Assembly (NCBI GenBank): GCA_026168455.1
Contig: CM047429.1
Span: 51,529,027 to 51,593,026, forward strand
Source of the DNA: Theocolax elegans
Lineage: Eukaryota; Arthropoda; Insecta; Hymenoptera; Cerocephalidae
DNA: 64,000 bases
Reading direction: 5' to 3'
Shown: piece by piece, positions 39,147 through 49,990 of the stretch
Layout of the letters: each line of letters begins with the position of its first letter
Numbering within the stretch: position 1 is the stretch's first letter
The notes under the pieces: model-generated
Database searches by the model: none
What the model saw: only the letters and a program-made list of their open reading frames with translations
Told to the model about the DNA's origin: nothing
Position numbers and translations under genes: made by a program

Positions 39147-39726
39147 TTTTTTGGTGCCTCCTGTGAGGTGTGATCTTATTTATTACGATATTGAAAAACA
39201 TAGTGAAGTGAAGTGTGTGTTTAATAAAAATAATTAAAAACTAATATAGCTCAGCTCTTTAATATTGGAGCCATATTCGAATTATCCGTCACTTTCACCT
39301 GGAGACGCTGACATCTTGGCTGCTGTCGCTGCATCGCCGCATTATAACAACAAAAGATAAGTGTTTTAGAAACAATTTGTTCTTTCTTTTTTCATTATTT
39401 TTATTTTTAACTATTTAATTCGCATATCCCATTTTTATCATACATACATATAAATTTTGAATAGTTATTTTATAATTGGTATCTTAATATTTAATGATTG
39501 TGTCGCGCTTCCGTTGCATATAATTTAAACATCGCTTTAAAACATATTAAATATATTTAAGTGTAGTTTCGCATAGTATTTTATTTTGTTCAGTGAGTGG
39601 TTTCCTCGCGATTTTTAAAGGTGTAATTACATTTTTATCAATAAAAAATTGTTTTAACTATTAACAACATAGTGAATTAATTTTATTGTACTTATATAAT
39701 CAATAACTATATTAAATTAATTAACA
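39147..39726 (+). other. BEL untranslated leader
   Basis: About 580 bp between LTR and gag holding the primer-binding site and, presumably, packaging signals. AT-rich with no open frame of note. Confidence 0.7.
39152..39169 (+). promoter_or_regulatory. Primer-binding site
   Basis: TGGTGCCTCCTGTGAGGT begins 5 nt after the 5' LTR. A TGG start at this place is expected for pairing with a tRNA 3' CCA end. I did not identify the tRNA species. Confidence 0.7.
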
Positions 39727-40989
39727 ATGGCCCCGCGTATAGCAGTGATCACTCAAAAGCGCATTGCACTTAAAACTCAAATTACAATGTTAAATACTGC
39801 GATTTCGGAAAATAAACTCGAAAAACACGTTGCTAAAATACGTTTGAACCGCCTTACAGAATTATTTAACGCGTACGAAGATATGCACGATGAACTCGCG
39901 ATTTTAGATGGAACTAATGAGGGACTAGGTCAATTCCCTGAAATTCAAGAGAAATTTTATAATCTCGCGGGTATTATTGAGACAATGCAATGCGCGGGGA
40001 CGTCTTCGGCCAACATTGCTCCCGGTGCGTCCGAAAATTCAACTTTTCTTGATAAACAACAAACTTTAAAATTACCGATAGCGGAGCTTCCGAAATTTAA
40101 TGGCGACCATAATAAATGGCTTTCATACAAAAATACGTTCTTGAGCATGATTGATTCGCGTTCTGACATAGATAACCTGATTAAATTTTTGTATTTGAAA
40201 AATACGTTACACGGACCAGTTTTGAATAAACTTGCACATTTCGATGCAAGTGCGGACAATTACAAAAACGCTTGGAAACTACTCACTGATACTTATGAGA
40301 AAAAACGTATTCTCATCGAAAAACATTATGACGCTATTTTAGACATTTCTGCGCTTACTACAGCAACCACGTTAGGTCTTTCGAATTTAATAGATGAAGC
40401 ACGGCAGCATATGAGTATGTTAGAATCGTTACAAGTTGTACTTGATGAAGGATTTATAATTCGTGTATTAGAGAAAAAACTCCCGAACGACGTTCGTCAA
40501 AAATGGCAGGATTCGCTTAGTTTAGATCTCGTTCCCAAATTTGAACAATTTTATAATTTTATTAGTGAGGCTTCATTTAGACTTTCGACATCAACTCAAG
40601 ATATTAAGCGCGAATCAAAAATCACTCGCGGAAAACGACGCGTGGAGCTAGAGTCGCACTCATCTAAGACGTGGAAAAATGAGTCGGGCGCCCGCGCATT
40701 CGTTGTTAGTCGACTTAACCCTTGCGCTCACTGCAAAAACGATCACGCTTTGTACAAATGCCCAAAATTTGAGAAATTATCGGTACAACAAAGGTGGGAC
40801 GTAGTAAAAACAAATCATCTTTGTAGAAATTGTCTCCGTAGTCATTCCGGTATATGTAAATTTGCACGTTGCAAACGTTGTAATCGTTTTCATAACGTAA
40901 TGTTACATTTAAATTCAAAGCCCGAAATAACGCGTAATACATCCGAAAATAATACTCTAAAAAATACCAATAAAAAATCTATAGATTGA
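39727..40989 (+). CDS. gag: BEL/Pao Gag protein
   Basis: A 420-residue capsid/nucleocapsid protein that would assemble the particle and package element RNA in the cytoplasm. The N-terminus is helical and charged. From about residue 115 to 265 it matches the DUF1759-type Gag core (LPKFNGDHNKWLSYKNTF, then a Leu-rich helical stretch). Residues 333-381 form zinc-knuckle-like motifs: C-x2-C-x3-H-x4-C at CAHCKNDH, then Cys/His pairs at CRNC, CKRC and a final His. The ATG at 39727 is the first in frame after the leader. The frame ends at UGA 40987-40989 followed by CUAG, and pol continues in the same frame, so Gag may be made by termination and Gag-Pol by readthrough. Confidence 0.93.
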   Translation: MAPRIAVITQKRIALKTQITMLNTAISENKLEKHVAKIRLNRLTELFNAYEDMHDELAILDGTNEGLGQFPEIQEKFYNLAGIIETMQCAGTSSANIAPGASENSTFLDKQQTLKLPIAELPKFNGDHNKWLSYKNTFLSMIDSRSDIDNLIKFLYLKNTLHGPVLNKLAHFDASADNYKNAWKLLTDTYEKKRILIEKHYDAILDISALTTATTLGLSNLIDEARQHMSMLESLQVVLDEGFIIRVLEKKLPNDVRQKWQDSLSLDLVPKFEQFYNFISEASFRLSTSTQDIKRESKITRGKRRVELESHSSKTWKNESGARAFVVSRLNPCAHCKNDHALYKCPKFEKLSVQQRWDVVKTNHLCRNCLRSHSGICKFARCKRCNRFHNVMLHLNSKPEITRNTSENNTLKNTNKKSID

Positions 40990-40993
40990 CTAG
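40987..40993 (+). promoter_or_regulatory. In-frame UGA-CUAG between gag and pol (candidate readthrough site)
   Basis: The Gag frame stops at TGA followed directly by CTAG. Downstream, the same frame is open for 18 codons to the next ATG and then through the whole protease-RT-RNase H region. UGA CUA(G) is a recognised leaky-stop context in animals and alphaviruses. BEL elements usually have one continuous Gag-Pol frame, so a CGA-to-TGA nonsense change is the main alternative. Confidence 0.5.
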
Positions 40994-41043
40994 CCGTTGA
41001 TACATTTAACACCGTTAACCGAACACCTCGATCACAATTAATA

Positions 41044-43707
41044 ATGAGCGCAATTGTACGTATTCGAGATGCCGACGGTAAACTTATAGAAGCTAGAGCA
41101 CTACTTGATACGTGTTCAACTGCACACTTTGTTACCGAGAGTTTTGCGCGAAAATTAAGGTTACCATTGCAATCCTGCTCTATACCTATCGGTGCAATAA
41201 ACGAAATGCATACTATTTCTAAAAGCTGTATTAATATTTGTTTTTACTCACGAACTAGTAAATTTCATAAGACTTTAACTTTTTTAACTATTCCTAGTAT
41301 CACGGATTATATACCTAATGAACCTTTTCCGCGCGAATTAGTTAAAATACCAACAAATTTACAATTAGCTGATCCACAATTTCACGTCCCGCGGCCGGTA
41401 GACATTTTAATTGGTTCAGGTGCTACATTATCTTTACTTTCAGTAGGTCAAATCAATTTATCAGAAAATAATTGTGATCTATATTTACAAAAAACACAGC
41501 TCGGATGGGTAATTGTCGGGGGAACTGATGGTAACCAAGAAAAGGGCGTAGTTTCGTGTAATTTAACCGAATTGACCAAACAAATCACAAAATTTTGGAT
41601 AATCGAAGACGCGACAAATGAATCATCTAAATTGACGGAAGCAATATCATGCGAGACTCATTACACGGAGAATACGACGCGCAATGAAAACGGTCGATAT
41701 ATCGTGCGTTTACCTTTTCGTTATGGTCCACCCGACTTCGGCGACTCTAGATCTCAAGCGCTTCGTCGTTTTCGAACTTTAGAAAGAAAATTAAATTCTA
41801 ACCCTAAATTGAAGATTGAATATAGTAAAGTGATGCAAGAATATATAGATCTAGGTCACATGGCTTTAATTTGTCAAAATGAAACGGAAGGTTACTATTT
41901 GCCTCACCACGCGGTCGTAAAGGAATCTAGTAATACCACGAAGGTTCGTGTGGTATTTGATGCCTCGGCAAAATCAAACAAAGGTTTTTCTCTCAATAAT
42001 ACTCTTATGGTTGGTCCCACTATTCAGGACAAGCTTTTCGAACATCTATTGAGATTTCGTACTCACGTTTACGTTCTAACAGCTGATATTGCAAAAATGT
42101 ATAGACAGATTCTTATACATCCAGATGATCGTAAATATCAGCGAATTTTTTGGTATAATGAAAATGAACTTGCCGTATACGAGTTAAATACAGTAACTTT
42201 CGGAGTTTCTTCTGCTCCCTACCTTGCTATTAGAACGGTGCAACAACTCGCAGATGACGAAAGTTCAGAATTTCCGCGCGCTTGCTTGATTTTAAAACGC
42301 GATCTATATGTCGATGATTTGTTAACGGGTGCCGATTCTCTCAAAGAAATCTTAAAAATCCGGGACGAAATAATAGAACTATTAAAACGCGGCGGGTTTG
42401 ATATTCGTCAATGGGCATCTAATCATCACCACGGTCTCGATAATATTGAACAAAAAATTTTTGATTTAGATCACGCAGTTCAGAAAGATACTATTTTAAA
42501 AACTCTCGGTGTTGTCTGGAATTCTCAACATGATGATTTTTCATACACTGTTAATTCATTAGACTTAACAACTAAAGTAACAAAACGTAAAATATTATCA
42601 GAAATAGCTAAAATCTTCGATCCATTAGGTTTGCTCGGACCCGTCGTTTTAACCGCAAAAATTATAATGCAAGATTGCTGGAAGGAAAATATTAACTGGG
42701 ATGAATCGGTACCACAAAAATTACATTCAAAATGGGTTGCATTTGCAAGTCAACTAAATCTCTTGAAAAACGTGTCTATACCTCGTTATTTGTCACTAAA
42801 AAATTCAAATAATATCGAAATACATGGTTTTTGTGACGCGAGTCAAGTCGGTTTCGGCGCATGTTTATACGTACGATCAAGCGAATCTAACGGTTCTACT
42901 TTAATTCAACTTTCATGCGCAAAATCTCGAGTTGCACCTCTAAAACCGATGACAATTCCTCGAATGGAACTATGTGGTGCGCTAACATTGGTTCGACTTT
43001 TTAAGGAAGCTCGTTCAGCCTTTCACTGGCCTATCCATCGAATCATATTCTGGTCAGATTCGACTATTGTTCTTCAATGGCTAAAAAAATCACCTCAAGT
43101 TTTAAAGGTATTTGAAGCAAATCGGGTATCTGAAATACAAACTCTCGGTGATCGGGTCGAATGGCGACATGTACGAACTAGCGACAATCCCGCTGATTAT
43201 TTGTCACGAGGACAATCACCCGCAGATTTTTTGAAAAATCCGACTTGGTTTATAGGTCCAACTTGGTTAAAACAGCCTGAAAATACTTGGCCCATAAGTG
43301 TGGAGTCTGTTCTCTCGGAATTGCCGGGTTTGCGAAAAAATGTGTGTTTACTTTTAAAACCGGTCCCGTGTGATATATTCCAGCGTTTTTCTTCATATTC
43401 AACCTTAATTAATACTATCGCATTTTGTCTACGATTACGTCGATCAAATACTTATAAAACTAAAAATATTAATATACAAGAGAAACTCGAAACTGAAAGA
43501 AAAATTCTAAAAATAATTCAGCGGGAACAATATTATGAAGAAATCGAACGAATTTCAAAAAACGAAACGGAAAAGACACCAGACTCACATCTTTTAATCC
43601 TTTTCTTGATGAATACGGATTGCTTCGTGTCGGCGGTAGATTACATAACGCAACAATATCCGATAATCAAAAATATCCAATACTTTTGCCATCATATCAC
43701 TATGTAA
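41044..43707 (+). CDS. pol: BEL/Pao Pol: protease, reverse transcriptase, RNase H
   Basis: An 887-codon frame in the same phase as gag. The aspartic protease region lies near the N-terminus: ALLDTCST, catalytic Asp at residue 22. RT follows at about residues 290-440, with the motif A Asp at 348 ([11 protein letters not shown]) and the catalytic YVDD at 422-425. The A17/RNase H-like region (about 505-730) shows D598 (FCDAS), E642 (RMELCG), D672 (WSDST) and D718 ([10 protein letters not shown]). Together these process the polyprotein and copy the RNA to cDNA. The ATG at 41044 is simply the first in frame after the UGA; translation probably enters by readthrough from gag. After about codon 850 the frame leaves the expected Pol sequence, and the integrase continues in the -1 frame. 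Confidence 0.95.
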   Translation: MSAIVRIRDADGKLIEARALLDTCSTAHFVTESFARKLRLPLQSCSIPIGAINEMHTISKSCINICFYSRTSKFHKTLTFLTIPSITDYIPNEPFPRELVKIPTNLQLADPQFHVPRPVDILIGSGATLSLLSVGQINLSENNCDLYLQKTQLGWVIVGGTDGNQEKGVVSCNLTELTKQITKFWIIEDATNESSKLTEAISCETHYTENTTRNENGRYIVRLPFRYGPPDFGDSRSQALRRFRTLERKLNSNPKLKIEYSKVMQEYIDLGHMALICQNETEGYYLPHHAVVKESSNTTKVRVVFDASAKSNKGFSLNNTLMVGPTIQDKLFEHLLRFRTHVYVLTADIAKMYRQILIHPDDRKYQRIFWYNENELAVYELNTVTFGVSSAPYLAIRTVQQLADDESSEFPRACLILKRDLYVDDLLTGADSLKEILKIRDEIIELLKRGGFDIRQWASNHHHGLDNIEQKIFDLDHAVQKDTILKTLGVVWNSQHDDFSYTVNSLDLTTKVTKRKILSEIAKIFDPLGLLGPVVLTAKIIMQDCWKENINWDESVPQKLHSKWVAFASQLNLLKNVSIPRYLSLKNSNNIEIHGFCDASQVGFGACLYVRSSESNGSTLIQLSCAKSRVAPLKPMTIPRMELCGALTLVRLFKEARSAFHWPIHRIIFWSDSTIVLQWLKKSPQVLKVFEANRVSEIQTLGDRVEWRHVRTSDNPADYLSRGQSPADFLKNPTWFIGPTWLKQPENTWPISVESVLSELPGLRKNVCLLLKPVPCDIFQRFSSYSTLINTIAFCLRLRRSNTYKTKNINIQEKLETERKILKIIQREQYYEEIERISKNETEKTPDSHLLILFLMNTDCFVSAVDYITQQYPIIKNIQYFCHHITM
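43586..43600 (+). other. Frameshift between RNase H and integrase
   Basis: Pol homology passes from the frame ending SHL to the -1 frame beginning [15 protein letters not shown] at a TCTTTTAAT stretch (T run 43592-43595). The frames overlap from 43539 to 43707. A one-base loss in the T run explains the change. I see no good slippery heptamer in the zero frame, so programmed -1 shifting is less likely. A homopolymer assembly error is also possible. Confidence 0.75.
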
Positions 43708-44840
43708 CTGACCTCATAATTACCGAAATTCATCGCAATAGTTATCACGCCGGGATTCAAAGTACTTTATGCACGATTCGACACCGTTTTTGGTTACTTA
43801 ACGGAAAAAATCAAGTTAGAAAAATAATACGCCGTTGCATAACTTGTATTCGACATAGGCCCACCCCATTACAAAGCAAAATGGGAGATTTACCGAAATC
43901 GCGAGTTGAAGAAACGGCCGCCTTTGTACATACTGGTATAGATTTTTTCGGTCCACTTTTTATTAAGGAAAAGAAACATCGTAATCGAAATAGAATTAAG
44001 GCTTACGGTTGTGTTTTTATTTGTATGGCTACAAAGGCAGTACACATAGAAATCGTTAGTGACTTAACAACAGAAGGATTTTTAGGGGCGTTTAGAAGAT
44101 TTATCGGTCGCCGAGCGATTCCGACACACGTATATTCAGATAACGGGACTAATTTCATCGGAGCAAACAATCAGCTTCGCGAATTATATTCATTATTTCA
44201 TTCAGAGCAATTTCGAGAGAATGTAGACAATTACGCGATACGTAAGAATATTTCTTGGCATTTTAATCCTCCTTTATCTCCCCATTTCGGCGGTATTTGG
44301 GAAGCAGCTGTCAAGTCATTTAAACATCATTTTAGACGTGTCATAGGCAATCAGCTTCTTACTTTCGAAGAAATTAATACCTTAGCTATTGAAATCGAAG
44401 CTATTTTAAATTCAAGGCCTTTATGTTCAATTTCTAGCGATCCAAATGATCCGCTCGCGCTAACTCCCGCGCACCTTTTAGTTGGACGCCCACTTACTAT
44501 GCTGCCCGAAGATAATTATCTTTCTGTTCCAGAAAATCGACTTTCTGTGTGGCGATTCATCACTAAAGTTCGTCAAGATTTTTGGAAAAGATGGCATTTG
44601 GAATATCTTGGCGAACTCCAAAAACGTCAAAAATGGTTAGACAACAAGGGTGAAATTAAAAAGGGCTCGATTGTCATTATCATTGATAAAAATCAACCGT
44701 GTATGCGATGGCAGCTAGGACTGGTCTCAGATGTTCATCCAGGAAGTGACGGAATAATCAGAGTTGCTACTATCAAAACAGCTCAAGGCGTTTTCAAAAG
44801 AAATATAACTCAGTTGTGTTTATTACCCGATGTAGCATAA
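43593..44840 (+). CDS. int: BEL/Pao integrase with C-terminal DUF5641-type domain
   Basis: This is the C-terminal part of Pol, cut from the upstream frame by a -1 shift. Numbered from the TTG at 43620, a zinc-binding HHCC domain has H38, H43, C73 and C76. The catalytic core has D108 (GIDFFGP), D174 (YSDNGTNF) and E228 ([10 protein letters not shown]), so the triad is intact. A DUF5641-type tail (about residues 300-400: [18 protein letters not shown]) ends at the stop at 44838-44840. It would insert element cDNA into host chromosomes. I start the feature where homology begins; the -1 frame is open from 43539 and no independent start codon is implied. Confidence 0.93.
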   Translation, partial: FNPFLDEYGLLRVGGRLHNATISDNQKYPILLPSYHYVTDLIITEIHRNSYHAGIQSTLCTIRHRFWLLNGKNQVRKIIRRCITCIRHRPTPLQSKMGDLPKSRVEETAAFVHTGIDFFGPLFIKEKKHRNRNRIKAYGCVFICMATKAVHIEIVSDLTTEGFLGAFRRFIGRRAIPTHVYSDNGTNFIGANNQLRELYSLFHSEQFRENVDNYAIRKNISWHFNPPLSPHFGGIWEAAVKSFKHHFRRVIGNQLLTFEEINTLAIEIEAILNSRPLCSISSDPNDPLALTPAHLLVGRPLTMLPEDNYLSVPENRLSVWRFITKVRQDFWKRWHLEYLGELQKRQKWLDNKGEIKKGSIVIIIDKNQPCMRWQLGLVSDVHPGSDGIIRVATIKTAQGVFKRNITQLCLLPDVA

Positions 44841-44948
44841 GTCATATAATTGCAATGTACACAATGATCTATAATAATTATGCTATTTATACATGCGTAC
44901 ACATTTACACTTATGGATACACACACATCTTTGCTCGCTTCCCTCGCA

Positions 44949-44960
44949 ACGGGGGGAGTA
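44949..44960 (+). promoter_or_regulatory. Polypurine tract for plus-strand priming
   Basis: A run of six G then AG (44951-44958) sits just before the 3' LTR, separated by TA. This is the expected place for the RNase H-resistant primer of second-strand synthesis. Confidence 0.8.
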
Positions 44961-46204
44961 TGTTCAGTCGCTAACAATATTATCGACTTAACGAAATAAT
45001 CGCACTGTTAATAATATATATATATTTGATGTATAATATTATTCAATATAATTCAAATTATTTTGACCTGCTATACAAAGATCTGGAAGGGTTTGAAACG
45101 TAGAAACAAGCTAGAAACCCGTTTGAACCTCGCACGTTTTGAACGCGCTGTCCGGTTAATTGTTTTATGATTTTATGGTTTTTGGGCAAACTTGTAACGA
45201 TCGAGTTCGAACCTCGCTTTACGACGCATAATAAGAAAATTTCCAGAGGTTTTTCCCATTTCTTAATATTCTACTGGTCATAACGGGTTTACTTAAAAAT
45301 TTCCCAAATAATCAGCTGGTCAACAAGGCGTCGGTTTTCGCCTAAGCATTTTGTGAAAACTATAGTCAGTTCTCGTCCGACTCTCAAGCAGTCAATTTCG
45401 GCAGTTCGAAATACTATCGAGTATATTATTCTTTCACCGCGTATAGTTAATCGGAATTACTATATTTTTCGCGTACTTATTATTTCGTCGAGTGTTGTGA
45501 ATCGACGAACAAATATCGCGATTAATTATTAAAAAATTAACAGTGCGAATAATTTGTGTGTGTGTGTGTATATGTGTATGTGAATATATTTATGAGTATA
45601 TATATATATATACAGAATTCGTCTGATTGTGCGAATTCTTTGCTCATCATACGTATGAGATCTGTTATGAAGACTAGTGGTTAGTCACCACCAACGCGAT
45701 TGTATATTGTTTATACACGCGCCTTAGAGATATATATACATATATATCTAGTCGATCAGGTGTTTTTATCCGATCGTTAGTGTGAGGCTCAGCCTCCTCT
45801 TGACTAGTGGTTAGTCACCACCACGCGAGTGTCACGCGCATTGGTTATTAATATATATACAAATATATGTATATATATATATATAAATATTTGGCACAGA
45901 TCACCTTCACTTTAATTGAATTGTTAAATTATAAAAATTTAAATAATTAATTATACTTTTATTTGTATTAAATTTTCGAGGGTTTTTTATGCCTTTTTGG
46001 CTTTTTCCCTCTTTTCTTTTTGAGCCAATAAATATGTATTAATTTCTGCTCAAATCAGTCTATTTAATTGATTATATAACCTGCCATTTTTTCCTTTGTC
46101 ATTATACGTAAAAATATTAGAAAAAATTATAAATAATATCAATTAATATATAGAATATTAAAAACATCGGGAATTCTCCATGTTGGTGAGTTTTCGACAC
46201 TACA
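44961..46204 (+). repeat. 3' LTR of the BEL element (1244 bp)
   Basis: Matches the 5' LTR except for one substitution near its start (CGCTAAC against CGTTAAC), four extra bases in an AT run near 45880 and two missing bases near 45903. AATAAA lies at 46027-46032. Confidence 0.97.
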
Positions 46205-46516
46205 TATATTATAAATATTATAAATTACATTAAATTAATTAAAATAAAGACAAAGAGCGCTCATATGTTTTATAGTAAAGCGTAATTTATCTTTCCAAGA
46301 AATCTATTTAGTAAGACATTTTTTTGTATGAAATAGTAATCAAATAGGTCCACTTTACAGCTGATTCGATCAAATCTAACTCAAGTTGTCCAAAAAATAC
46401 GCTTACCTCTTAATATGTCGACTGCTGGTTAGAAAAGTAATACGTGAGTTAGTAAATAACTGAATATTAAAATTTTAACTTTCTTATACTCTTAATGTAT
46501 GACTGTAATTTGTCAC
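46205..46516. other. AT-rich spacer between the BEL element and a MITE
   Basis: Starts with the right TATAT duplication; nothing else recognised. Confidence 0.55.
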
Positions 46517-46518
46517 TA

Positions 46519-46769
46519 CACGGAGAGAAAAATAGTAAATTTTACTAATATTTCACTAACTTGGTGACAACCTTCCAAAACGTAAATAATTACTGAACTT
46601 TTAGTAAAAATTAGTTGATTTTCATTAAACCTTGATAGAAAGTTCAGTAAAAATTAACAAAAAGTTCAGTAATTTTTTAGGTTTCGAGAGTCTGTTACCG
46701 CGTTAGTGAGGGTTTAGTAAAATTTTCACTGGAAGTTTGGTAAAATTTACTGAAACTTTTCTCTCCGTG
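46519..46769. mobile_element. Tc1/mariner-type MITE
   Basis: A 251-bp element with inverted ends CACGGAGAGAAAA and TTTTCTCTCCGTG, flanked on both sides by TA (46517-46518 and 46770-46771). The ends continue as TAGTAAATTTTAC and its near-complement. The TA duplication and length fit a non-autonomous Tc1/mariner element. No coding capacity. Confidence 0.85.
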
Positions 46770-46771
46770 TA

Positions 46772-48415
46772 GCACAAAAAATTAAAGAACAAAGATTTAA
46801 TATAAATCGGGATAAACTGGAAAAAAAATCAACCATATTTGTTTAATTAATAGGCAGAATAAAGTTAATTTATCTTGAATACACTTGTTTGTGAACGTGT
46901 AAATAATTACAATATCCCAAAACAAAAAACGTTTTTATTGGTAAACCTCGACGCAAAAAACAAAAAAAAGTCATATTCATACTAAAGCATTCGATGCCAC
47001 ACACGATGCCAATTTCACAACCTCATAAATGTAACGCATCGGATTTACGGTAAATCCAACGGGATTTCCAAATGAATTTTACTCGCTCATAATAACGTTT
47101 ATATATAATAACTCAAAGCTCGGTGATTTAAAAGAGAAAAAAATCAATCTCCAACTACAGAGAGTGCGTAATCCGTTTGCACCTTCTCCAATCTCATTAG
47201 CATCACCCGTTGAGAGTATATAATCACAATGTGTGTATGCGATATTTCCTGCGTAATTACAGTTGAATTAAAGCTTTAAGATATACTCGAGATATTACGT
47301 TACATTTTCATTTTTTTTTATTTTTTAATTAATTCATTCGTTAAAGATAATGTACCTCGTGCATCTCGTGTCAAGTAATCCACCAAAATTTCTCAAAAAA
47401 AATGTATTGTTTTTACGAACATGGTGATTCTATTATACTATTTTCATATTCTTTCGAAAAAGACGATATCTAATGGGTTTTCATAATTAATTTAACCTTA
47501 ATTATTAATAACCAAATCTTTATACATTTAGTTTATTTATAATACTTTTTTCTTCTGACTACATTGTCGTGATCGACGACCCCAAATACCCCAGAGTATA
47601 TTTATACGTATATATTTATACAGGTATATACAGATAATTTACAAATATGCTTTCAATTATGTTTCAAAAAGTTATAAAATATAAGGAAAATCGTTTTTTT
47701 GCATTGATGAAATCAAAAGCACTATCTTTTCAAATATATACGAATATTGTAAACATGAGCTTACACTTTCTACATTATAGTTACTATTTCCTAAAAATCT
47801 TTGTATACATATAATAATTAAAAAATTCAAATGATTAAATTAATTGTCAATAACGTAATGACGATGCAGTTAATAAAACAGTTTAATAGTGTTGGACTTT
47901 CTATCGTTGTAATAAGTATTTATTAAATGTCAATAATATAGAATACAGTGGAATAAACTTGATACAAAATAGTCGATGTATATATATATAAACAATGAAT
48001 ATAATTATATGTGTAATTGTAAGTACACGTGGTAACGTCTGGAGAACTGGTCTTGCGAACTGAACTCGTTGGGGCTCTTACTTGACCAGGCATAAAACGG
48101 GGTGCCATAAAATTCGGACCTCTATTCCACGGGACCTTTCCATACGTATATCATACTATTGAAAATAGTAGGAATGTACATAAGCGCCTGCTGTACACAA
48201 ATCACAAACTAATTATACTCATTTACTAATAAATACTTATTAACACATTTTATCTTATGTACCATTCAAACACAAAATAAGATTTGTAATTTGATTTACT
48301 TTATTAAAAATATTGTGCGATTAAGAGATGTTAAATCCTGCAATTAGTTATTCGTTATTTTTACTGTCACAGGAGACGAGCGACATACGAAGACGATAAA
48401 AAGCAGAATCTACGA
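46772..48415. other. AT-rich spacer
   Basis: Nothing assignable. A short GC-richer segment at 48020-48140 has an open minus-strand frame (47923-48108) without a recognisable domain. Confidence 0.5.
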
Positions 48416-48489
48416 TGACGGCCCGTGGTTCATCGGTATAACGCCTCACTTGCAAGCCAAAACACGTGGATCGCGTCTTTAGCTCGTCA
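48416..48489 (+). other. tRNA-like sequence (74 nt)
   Basis: TGACG at the start pairs with CGTCA at the end as an acceptor stem. A good A-box/D-arm (GTGGTTCATCGGTATAACGCC) is followed by an anticodon-loop-like TTGCAAG and a degenerate B box (GTGGATCGCGTC). A T-run follows within 15 bases. The length is right for a tRNA, but the anticodon stem (CTCAC/CCAAA) and T-arm are broken, so it is a pseudogene or SINE head. Confidence 0.55.
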
Positions 48490-48499
48490 CTCTTTTTAC

Positions 48500-49230
48500 G
48501 ATTTATTAATACTTAACGCTACTTAGAGGTTAAATATTTTATAAGTTTTTAAATTAATAATTTGACTATAAATTTTAGTCTACAGATGGTAAAATGTTTA
48601 ATAAATTGTAATGTAAAAAGTATTTTATCTTTAAACTTGTTTCATACGTGTTAAAACTCCTCTACGAATGTTTCTGATTTTTAATTTAATATTTAAAACA
48701 AAACTTTGGACTGAAAAAGGTAGATACCTGCATTTTAAGTTTGCTATAGTCTAATGAAACTAAAAATATAGTCTTCGATGTGAAAAAAAATTAAATTCTT
48801 ATTAAAACGGAAATAGTTTATGCAGTAACAGAATAAAAAAAATTGGAGAAAGAACATAAAAAAAACATTGCTAAAACCATTACCGTTAATTTTAAAAATT
48901 ATTAAATATAATTGCATGTAAATTATACAGTAAAATGTTTGAGGAGAAAATTATTTAAAAAAAATTTGGTATTTAAATTTAACATAACTCGCTTCTCACA
49001 CGTGGGATATTTCATAAAACCCAGATACTTTAATATTTAATTTTTTCAAAGCGCAGTTATACAAATCTTCTAACAGCATATAATTAAATGTTGTTAAAAT
49101 CTTACTCAGCCATTAGAAAATTTAACTCAATTAAATAATAATGAAACAAGGTTGCAAGAAAACTTTAACCACGATTCCTTTGAATGCGAAAAAGTAATCT
49201 CTTATAAAAAAGTGAGGAGTCAAGAATCCT
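48500..49230. other. AT-rich spacer
   Basis: Nothing recognised. Confidence 0.55.
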
Positions 49231-49808
49231 ACCACCTAAATTAATCAAAAGTTACATGGACTACATATAACAGTAATAATAGTCGAGAAAGAATTTTACA
49301 GAAGCCTATATGCATATAGTTCCTTGCTCTATAACCTCCTCCTCGCTCTGAAATCCTCCAACTGAAAGCGGAAAAGAAAACAAACTCTTTCGAAAGTTTC
49401 TCTTGGCGAAATAACCGGGCCTCCTTCCTCAATTCAGCCTCTCTCTCTCTCTCTCTCTCTCCCTATACATATATACATCTATCTATCTACCTATCTATCT
49501 ATCTCCCTAATCGTGAGGAACTCGCTGTTACCAACACACACTCCAAATTCTCCTCGTGCAAACATGCACACACATTCGGCATGGTGACTCGTCTATGGGT
49601 GTATCGCAGCTTTGCACACGCGCGAACACTTAATGCGCGCGACGCTGAGAGAAGAGAGAGGGGGGGGGGATTCAAGGCGCAGCATCCGATGGAAGGCCTC
49701 GAGGGTCGTATCGACCTGTGCACCAGTAACTACAGATTAGTGTTATCAGGAGGTAACAACGCGAAACGCGGTTTACCTTGACACTGGCGAAACGCAAGAT
49801 CAACGCTT

Positions 49809-49846
<38 letters not shown>

Positions 49847-49880
49847 TCTCCTCTAGCTCTTACTCTCATTCTCTCTCCCC

Positions 49881-49911
<31 letters not shown>

Positions 49912-49990
49912 GGTCTCTCTTCGTGAAGAGGCCCCACCAGAGTTTGCTGGTTTAGCCGCTACTCCAGCGAAAATTCGCTAATGAAATACG
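49230..49990. other. GC-richer island with CT and ATCT microsatellites
   Basis: Contains (CT)n at about 49439-49462, (ATCT)n at about 49478-49504 and an interrupted (CT)n at about 49811-49920. Between these is CpG-containing sequence near 49600-49800 that is open on both strands without recognisable domains. Possibly regulatory. Confidence 0.35.
49811..49920. repeat. Interrupted (CT)n microsatellite
   Basis: Two long CT runs separated by CCTCACTCTCCTCTAGCTC-type sequence. Confidence 0.9.

Larger units (their letters stand above)
37905..46204 (+). mobile_element. Full-length BEL/Pao LTR retrotransposon
   Basis: An 8.3-kb element with two near-identical LTRs (TG...CA ends), a 5-bp target duplication, primer-binding site, gag with zinc knuckles, Pol with protease, RT, RNase H and integrase, and a polypurine tract before the 3' LTR. 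Domain order PR-RT-RH-IN, the DUF1759-type Gag, the A17-type region after RT and the DUF5641-type tail after integrase are those of BEL/Pao rather than Gypsy or Copia. No env-like frame is present. The LTRs differ by one substitution and two short indels, so the insertion is young. Coding is interrupted by one UGA (40987) and one frameshift (about 43592). Confidence 0.97.

Noticed and set aside
40715..40942. Minus-strand frame inside gag
   Set aside because: Shadow of the gag zinc-knuckle region.
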